Assembly (NCBI GenBank): GCA_051984675.1
Contig: JBPYFK010000061.1
Coordinates: 1-43,469, forward strand
Length of the DNA stretch: 43,469 nucleotides
Direction of reading: 5' to 3'
Source of the DNA: JBPYFK01 sp051984675
GTDB lineage: Bacteria; Actinomycetota; Actinomycetes; Mycobacteriales; Pseudonocardiaceae
Both the position numbers and the translations under genes were made by a program. Of this stretch, positions 39,055 through 43,469 are shown piece after piece. Each line of letters opens with the position of its first letter. Within the stretch, counting starts at the first letter, position 1. A model generated the notes under the pieces. That model saw nothing but the letters and a program-made list of their open reading frames with translations, made no database searches and was not told where the DNA came from.

Positions 39055-42000
39055 ATGTCGCGTCCGACAGCGATTAGTCCAGAAGAGCAGGAACAAATCG
39101 CCCGCAGGATTGGCGTGCTGCTGCTGCGGTCGGCGCCGGAGGGCTGGCAGCGGGTTACCGTGGAGTACCGGGCAACCGGTGAATACCACGATCTGCTGAC
39201 CGATGTCACGGCGGAGAACGGTGACAAGCTGCCGTTCGAGGCGCCGGCGGAGCTGCGGGGCATCTTCGCGCACCTCCGGGAGGGCATGTACCGCCCGGAC
39301 ATCGGCACCTGGCTGAGCGCCACCTACGTGGTGGATCGTCCCTCAAGCTACCGGATCGACATCAACTTCGACGCCGAGCCGGAGTGGAACCAGCCGTTGC
39401 CGCGTGCGGCCTACGTGGACGAGCTGCGCCGCTACCCCCGCTCGGACGAGAACATCCCGGACTGGATGCGGGCGCGGCTGGACGGCGCGGCAGCGGACGG
39501 TTCCGCACCTAGTGAGCCCGCAGGTCCCGGTGACGTTGGACCTCCCGACGCCGGGTTGAGCCCCTCAGGAATGGGTGCGTCCGGTATGGACGCCGCAGGC
39601 CCCCAGAGCGCCCCTGGTCAGCCTGGCCGCGCGCCGATGGCGGCCCCGGCCGAGGCACCGTTGTCCCCCGCCGCGAATTCGGCCCCGGCCGGCTCACCCG
39701 CGCCCGAGGTCCCCGCCGCGCCGGACACAATGGCGCCGCCAGAGCGCAGGGCGGCTGAGCCACCGTTCGCGCCGCCGTTCGGACAGCCAGCGTCGCCCCC
39801 GCCGCCTGCCGCGCAGGTCCCGCCGCCACCACCGGCACCGGTTCCCGACCGCCCGGCGGGCGCGACGGCAGTGGACGCCACGGAGCAAACCGACGCCAGC
39901 GGTCGTGCCGGCTCCCTGCGGATCGTCGACGTCTTCGACAGCCGCGACGAGCAGGGCCGGCCCGTGGTCACCGAGCGCAAACCCATCCCGCTGGACGACG
40001 TCGTCCGGCTGCGCGGCTACCTGGAGAACGCCCCGATCGTCCTGACCTCCCAGGACGGCGGAGCCGACGAGCTCGGCGCGGAGCGCTCGGCCTCGGTGCC
40101 GGCGACCTGGCACACCGATGGCACCTGGTTGTGGCCGGGATCGGTCGCCTTCTACCTCGCGCAGTACGGCGTGCCGCCGCAGCCCGAATTCGTCGAGCAC
40201 ATCCGGGGTCGCGGATTCACGCTGCCCGAGGTCGACGACCGGGTGCGTGACGCGGCCATGCGACAGCTTGCCGACCGGCCGACGGGCGGCGAGGGCACGT
40301 TCCACGAGTCCGCCGTTGCCTCGGAGCGCTCGTCCGAACCAGCCGAGGAGAGCGCCCCCGCCTGGGAGACAGCGGCTCCCTCTTACGACCCGGCTCCTTC
40401 CCACGCCCCCGCTACGGCCGACCAGCCGGGCGCCGAATCGGGTCGGATGGACGAGACGGAGTCCACCGGCGAAGCCCAGGACGACGACCGGTACCTCGAC
40501 GGCCGGTATTCCGGCGGCGACCGGCATTCCGAGGGCGACCGGAACCACGACGGCAACCGGAACCACGACGGCAACCGGAACCACGACGGGCCGGACGAGG
40601 ACGTCGACGCCGGCTTCGGCAGCGGTGCGGACGCGTTCGCGAGCGACCCGTTGGGGTCCGCCTCGGTCCCCTACGAGCCGATCACGAACGGCTTGGCCCC
40701 AGGATCGTCCAGCTCGGCTGGCGCGGATTCGGCGGCGGACTCCGCGCCAGCGGAGCAGGAGCCGCCTCGGACCAGCCGGCACAGCCTCCGCGACGAGCGG
40801 TCCGACGACAAGATCGAGCACGCGTTCGCGGTCCTGCACGACAGGCTCAGCGAGCACGACCTCGACCCGGACAGCTACCGGATCGGCAGCCGGAGTGCCA
40901 GCGCGATGTCGCTGGTGCAGGAAGGACCGGACTGGGTGGTCTACCCGGACGAGCAGCGCCACCACCACGGCGAGGCCCGGTTCTCCCACCCCGACCAGGC
41001 CACCGCTTACCTGCTCGGCACCTTGCTGCTGAACCGCTCCGCACGCACCCGCTCGGCCTCGGCGGAAAGCTCGCTGCCCGACCGTGAACGGGGCACCACC
41101 CCGGACGACCAGTCGAACGCTGTCTCGCCGGTCAAGCCCGCCTCGGAGGTCCCGGCGACCGCCACCGCGAACGTCACCGCGGAGCCGACTTCCGCGGCCG
41201 AGCCGCCGGCCGTCTCGCCGGACGACTCGCGCGCAGCCCAGGTGGCGGCGTCCCGGGAGGCGACGCCCCAGTCGTCGACGTCGCAGTCGGTGACCCAGCA
41301 GTCGGCCGCCCAGTCCCCGTCTGCCCAGTCCCCGTCTGCCCAGACCCCAGAAGCCCAGGCCCCGGCCACGCAGTCGCCGTCCGGCCTGCCCCAGCGGTCC
41401 GACGGGTACCAGCCGTCCGAAGGCTCCCAGGCCGACCGCCGCGAAGACGGGAACTTCCTCTTCAACTCGAGCAACGACGCCCCAGCGTCGCCTCCGGCGA
41501 CCGCGCCGGCCTCGCCAGCGCCATCGGCTTCGCCAGCGCCGGCGACTCCGTCGACGCCGGGAGAGGAGCCCACCCGCTTCCACCGGCTGCCCTCGGCCTC
41601 GTCGGCCTCGCCGGCTTCGCCGCCGACCGGCCAGCCGATGCCCCCGCCGGCCTCGGGCCAGGGTCCGCCGCGCGCTCCGCACGGCGGCGACTCGCCGGAG
41701 TCCGGCCAGGCTCCGCAGCCCGGGGCGGCGCCGGAGCAGGCGGCTCCGCCGCTGCCCCAGCGCCAGCCCCGGCGTGACCTGGCCGGTGGCCCCGCCGGGC
41801 CGCGCCCGGACCAGCCGAACGGCGGCGCTATCGCCGACCGCCTTGGGGCGGCCGGTGGCCGTCCCGGCGGGCCGGCGCAGCAGCCGGGCGGCGAACGCCG
41901 CCCTGGCGGTCCCGGCAGTCCGGGGGCTGCGGGCGGCCCCGGCTTGGCCGGGCCGCAGCGCCCCGGGTCGGTACCTCCGGGCGAGCCGGGCGCGCGGCAG

Positions 42001-42525
42001 GGCGGGCCGCTGAAGCGGCCGCCGCAGGGCGGGCCGGCGCAGCAGCCGGGCGGCGGGCAGCCCGGCCCACAAGGGCCGGCAGGCCCGGGTGCGCCCGGCG
42101 GGCAGGGGGCGCAGGCCCCTGGCGGCCCCGCCTCCGGCGCCGGTCAGGCGCCGGGCGGGCAGGAGCAGCAGATCCAGCCGCTGCAGGGTGAGCCGCCGCT
42201 GACGCTGTACCGGGACCGGCGGCGGCTGGTGTTGCAGCCGGGTACGGACATCGACCGGTTCGGCGAGCCGGGCGGGAACGTCACCTACGCGATCCGCACG
42301 CCGTACGGCCAGCGCTCACTGCCGCCGCAGTGGGCCAACCGCAGTTACTACGCCTACCGCGTCCAGCGGCCGGTGCAGGTGCTGCGGGGGACGGCGGTGC
42401 CGTGGTTCGAGCAGGTCGGTGGCGGCACGGCGTACGTGCTGCCGGCGTCGGTGGCCGACCTAGTCGCGGACGGCACGCTGATCGAGCTGACCGGCAACGA
42501 CATGCCGCGCCCTGCCATGGAGTGA
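39055..42525 (+). CDS. Multidomain protein with C-terminal TNT (NAD+ glycohydrolase toxin) domain
   Basis: A 1156-aa protein. Residues about 1-150 form a globular domain resembling YezG-type immunity/DUF600 folds (LLRSAPEGWQRVTVEYRATG, YRIDINFDAEPEWNQP). Residues about 285-410 and 580-660 are two more folded domains that I do not recognise. Long Pro/Ala/Ser/Gln and then Pro/Gly-rich stretches link them (notably 660-1040). The C-terminal about 110 residues match the tuberculosis necrotizing toxin domain: LYRDRRRLVLQPGTDIDRFG, SLPPQWANRSYYAYRV, PWFEQVGGGTAYVLP. Gln1120 aligns with the catalytic Gln of TNT. TNT destroys NAD+ by glycohydrolysis. No signal peptide, WXG100 partner or separate immunity gene is adjacent, so export and self-protection are unclear. 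ATG 39055 has GGAGG 9 nt upstream; ATG 39046 is too close to it. Confidence 0.85.
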   Translation: MSRPTAISPEEQEQIARRIGVLLLRSAPEGWQRVTVEYRATGEYHDLLTDVTAENGDKLPFEAPAELRGIFAHLREGMYRPDIGTWLSATYVVDRPSSYRIDINFDAEPEWNQPLPRAAYVDELRRYPRSDENIPDWMRARLDGAAADGSAPSEPAGPGDVGPPDAGLSPSGMGASGMDAAGPQSAPGQPGRAPMAAPAEAPLSPAANSAPAGSPAPEVPAAPDTMAPPERRAAEPPFAPPFGQPASPPPPAAQVPPPPPAPVPDRPAGATAVDATEQTDASGRAGSLRIVDVFDSRDEQGRPVVTERKPIPLDDVVRLRGYLENAPIVLTSQDGGADELGAERSASVPATWHTDGTWLWPGSVAFYLAQYGVPPQPEFVEHIRGRGFTLPEVDDRVRDAAMRQLADRPTGGEGTFHESAVASERSSEPAEESAPAWETAAPSYDPAPSHAPATADQPGAESGRMDETESTGEAQDDDRYLDGRYSGGDRHSEGDRNHDGNRNHDGNRNHDGPDEDVDAGFGSGADAFASDPLGSASVPYEPITNGLAPGSSSSAGADSAADSAPAEQEPPRTSRHSLRDERSDDKIEHAFAVLHDRLSEHDLDPDSYRIGSRSASAMSLVQEGPDWVVYPDEQRHHHGEARFSHPDQATAYLLGTLLLNRSARTRSASAESSLPDRERGTTPDDQSNAVSPVKPASEVPATATANVTAEPTSAAEPPAVSPDDSRAAQVAASREATPQSSTSQSVTQQSAAQSPSAQSPSAQTPEAQAPATQSPSGLPQRSDGYQPSEGSQADRREDGNFLFNSSNDAPASPPATAPASPAPSASPAPATPSTPGEEPTRFHRLPSASSASPASPPTGQPMPPPASGQGPPRAPHGGDSPESGQAPQPGAAPEQAAPPLPQRQPRRDLAGGPAGPRPDQPNGGAIADRLGAAGGRPGGPAQQPGGERRPGGPGSPGAAGGPGLAGPQRPGSVPPGEPGARQGGPLKRPPQGGPAQQPGGGQPGPQGPAGPGAPGGQGAQAPGGPASGAGQAPGGQEQQIQPLQGEPPLTLYRDRRRLVLQPGTDIDRFGEPGGNVTYAIRTPYGQRSLPPQWANRSYYAYRVQRPVQVLRGTAVPWFEQVGGGTAYVLPASVADLVADGTLIELTGNDMPRPAME
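40540..40590 (+). repeat. 18-bp tandem repeat within the TNT-domain gene
   Basis: CGGAACCACGACGGCAAC occurs at 40540 and 40558, with a third partial copy at 40576. It encodes three RNHDGN-type units in a charged linker (about residues 496-512) and keeps the frame. Confidence 0.8.
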
Positions 42526-42569
42526 CCAGGCGGCACGACCACGTGCCGTCCACTTTAGACACTCACGAG

Positions 42570-42615
42570 GGCGGGTGGAGTTCGGGGTGAACCTCCGGCT
42601 CCACCCGCCTTTCTC
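42570..42615 (+). terminator. Terminator after the TNT-domain gene
   Basis: GGCGGGTGGAG (42570-42580) pairs perfectly with CTCCACCCGCC (42599-42609), followed by TTTCTC. It lies 45 nt after the stop. Confidence 0.88.
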
Positions 42616-42742
42616 ATGACCCGAAGTGGACGTCCCACGTCGCCGATCCCGCGTTCCAGAACGGGAATTCTGCCTGCCGCGCAAGGACAGTGTCCTACGA
42701 GAGCGTCGGCGAGGAGCCGGCGCGGAAACACCGTGGGGACTC

Positions 42743-43023
42743 ATGTCACGACACTTCCCCTTCGTCAGCATTCCTTCCCTGGTGCATGTGAATCCGACGC
42801 TGCCGAGCCGGGAGGACTTCCAGACAATTTCGACGTTCGACCGTTCTTCCCGCAACCGACCGTTCTGCGGCACGCCAGCGTGTTCGTTTCACATGCCGGC
42901 AGGAACTCCACCATGGAATCGTTGGGTTCCGAGGTACCGCTGGTGGGCGTGCCGAAGAACTCGGCCTCGCCACGCCGGCTGGTCACCGACGACGTGACGG
43001 CCGAGCAGCTTCGGACGCAGTAG
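42743..43023 (+). pseudogene. Remnant of a macrolide-type (MGT) glycosyltransferase with internal deletion
   Basis: Only the two ends of a roughly 390-aa MGT/UGT-type glycosyltransferase remain. From ATG 42743 (GGGGA upstream) the frame reads RHFPFVSIPSLVHVNPTLPS, which is the family's N-terminal FxxIPxxxHVNPTLP motif. At about 42806-42815 the similarity jumps, in a different frame, to LPDNFDVRPFFPQPTVLRHA, then VFVSHAGRNSTMESLGSEVP, the C-terminal donor-binding region. About 250 codons are missing between. After LVGVPK a second short gap precedes RRLVTDDVTAEQLR and the stop at 43023. Such enzymes glycosylate and inactivate macrolides or decorate natural products. This copy cannot make an active enzyme. 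Confidence 0.8.
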
Positions 43024-43207
43024 CGGAAAAGCATCCGGCATCGCGAGAACTCACTATTATTAGCCACTCGATATGAGGAGATCACACGACCACGCGATGG
43101 CCGCTGGTTGGTTGCCGAACGCCGGTATTCGCTGGTGCCGGACGGTCGCGGACGCTGGGGCGTTTGGAGCATGGACAGCCCTGTCGTCCCCTGATGGGAT
43201 CAAGGGC

Positions 43208-43399
43208 ATGAGCGGTTGGGAGAACTGGCGGAAGTCCAGCCACAGCGCCAGCGGCGGGTCGTGCGTCGAAATCGGCTCAGCGCAGAACGCCGTGGGAATA
43301 CGCGACACGAAGCGTCGCGACGGCATGCCGTTGACATTAAACCCCCCCCAATGGGCTAGCTTCCTGGCCACTGTGAAAGCGGGCCGTTACGACGGTTAG
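43208..43399 (+). CDS. DUF397 domain protein
   Basis: A 63-aa protein that is entirely one DUF397 domain: WRKSSHSASGGSCVEIGSAQ, VGIRDTKRRDGMPLTLNPPQ, WASFLATVKAGRYDG. ATG 43208 (MSGWENW) matches the usual family start, with AAGGGC just upstream; the frame stays open back to an ATG at 43073 next to a TATTAT box, so a longer or leaderless form is possible. DUF397 proteins in actinomycetes normally follow an XRE-type (Scr1/BldB-like) regulator and are small developmental or toxin-antitoxin-like partners. Here no such regulator is seen upstream, only the glycosyltransferase remnant, so it is an orphan within the window. Confidence 0.9.
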   Translation: MSGWENWRKSSHSASGGSCVEIGSAQNAVGIRDTKRRDGMPLTLNPPQWASFLATVKAGRYDG

Positions 43400-43469
43400 A
43401 ACGATTCGCCGTTCCCCTTTCCTTTACCAGTCTCGCCACCCATACCGGAAAGGGCGGACATAGGCGAAA

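Noticed and set aside
39694..42072. A 792-codon open frame on the minus strand, opposite the TNT-domain gene
   Set aside because: It is Arg/Gly/Val-rich, shows no domain, and lies wholly across a gene with clear domains; it is a by-product of GC-rich third positions.
28758..42563. A shared 17-mer, CGTCCACTGTAGACACT at 28758 and a one-mismatch copy at 42547, each just after a gene
   Set aside because: By a rough count a few 17-mer pairs with one mismatch are expected by chance in 43 kb, and no longer similarity surrounds them.
43024..43195. A frame reading GRWLVAERRYSLVPDGRGRW between the glycosyltransferase remnant and DUF397
   Set aside because: It has no start, includes two consecutive TTA codons and overlaps the longer DUF397 frame; probably chance.
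1..43469. tRNA, rRNA, CRISPR arrays, insertion sequences and attachment sites
   Set aside because: None was seen: no cloverleaf with a CCA-type end, no spaced direct repeats of CRISPR type, no transposase or integrase frame and no terminal inverted repeats.

Overview
The window is high-GC actinobacterial DNA. Its gene content suggests a member of the Pseudonocardiaceae, perhaps Saccharopolyspora-like; that assignment is inference from an IniB-like protein, a TNT-toxin protein with a long Pro/Gly-rich region, DUF397, DUF3017 next to folD, a SARP regulator, dimeric NADP-isocitrate dehydrogenase and dense small regulator/enzyme modules. I see no tRNA, rRNA, CRISPR array, insertion sequence or phage module. 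It looks like a chromosomal region rich in accessory metabolism and regulators.

Left part (1-9.0 kb): a partial IniB-like protein diverges from a small GlsB/YeaQ-type membrane protein, followed by a secreted GH5 glycosidase. Next is an NCS1 permease, divergent from an unusual XRE+TetR fusion regulator. The regulator heads an operon of a BKACE enzyme, an L-carnitine dehydrogenase-like protein and a hotdog thioesterase. Together these can turn L-carnitine into glycine betaine and acetoacetate. Tandem TTGCG/CGCAA palindromes lie in the shared promoter region.

Middle part (9-24 kb): three S53 (sedolisin) peptidases are spread among regulators (a SARP, an 803-aa ATPase-LuxR protein). The secreted one has two TTA codons in its signal peptide and a 5'-leader hairpin that covers its ribosome binding site. 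Between them lie an AraC regulator, a six-Asp-box BNR protein translationally coupled to a ubiquitin-fold MoaD/ThiS-like protein ending in Gly-Gly, a divergent AurF-type diiron oxygenase/TetR pair, and a padR-fadH-SnoaL operon.

Right part (24-43.5 kb): an AbiEi/AbiEii toxin-antitoxin pair with a perfect palindrome at its promoter; a TetR/AidB-like acyl-CoA dehydrogenase operon divergent from a crotonase; a DODA-type dioxygenase divergent from a MarR regulator; an alpha/beta hydrolase; icd; a membrane YdjM-like hydrolase; DUF1918 and DUF4253 proteins; and a tightly overlapping operon MFS-DMT-folD-DUF3017. The last 4 kb holds a 1156-aa protein with a C-terminal TNT (NAD+ glycohydrolase toxin) domain, a decayed macrolide-type glycosyltransferase with only its two ends left, and a DUF397 protein without its usual XRE partner.

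A recurring design is a one-component regulator facing its target across a short intergenic region with a readable palindrome. I found such candidate operators for the XRE-TetR, TetR/AurF, PadR/FadH, AbiE, TetR/crotonase and MarR/LigB units.
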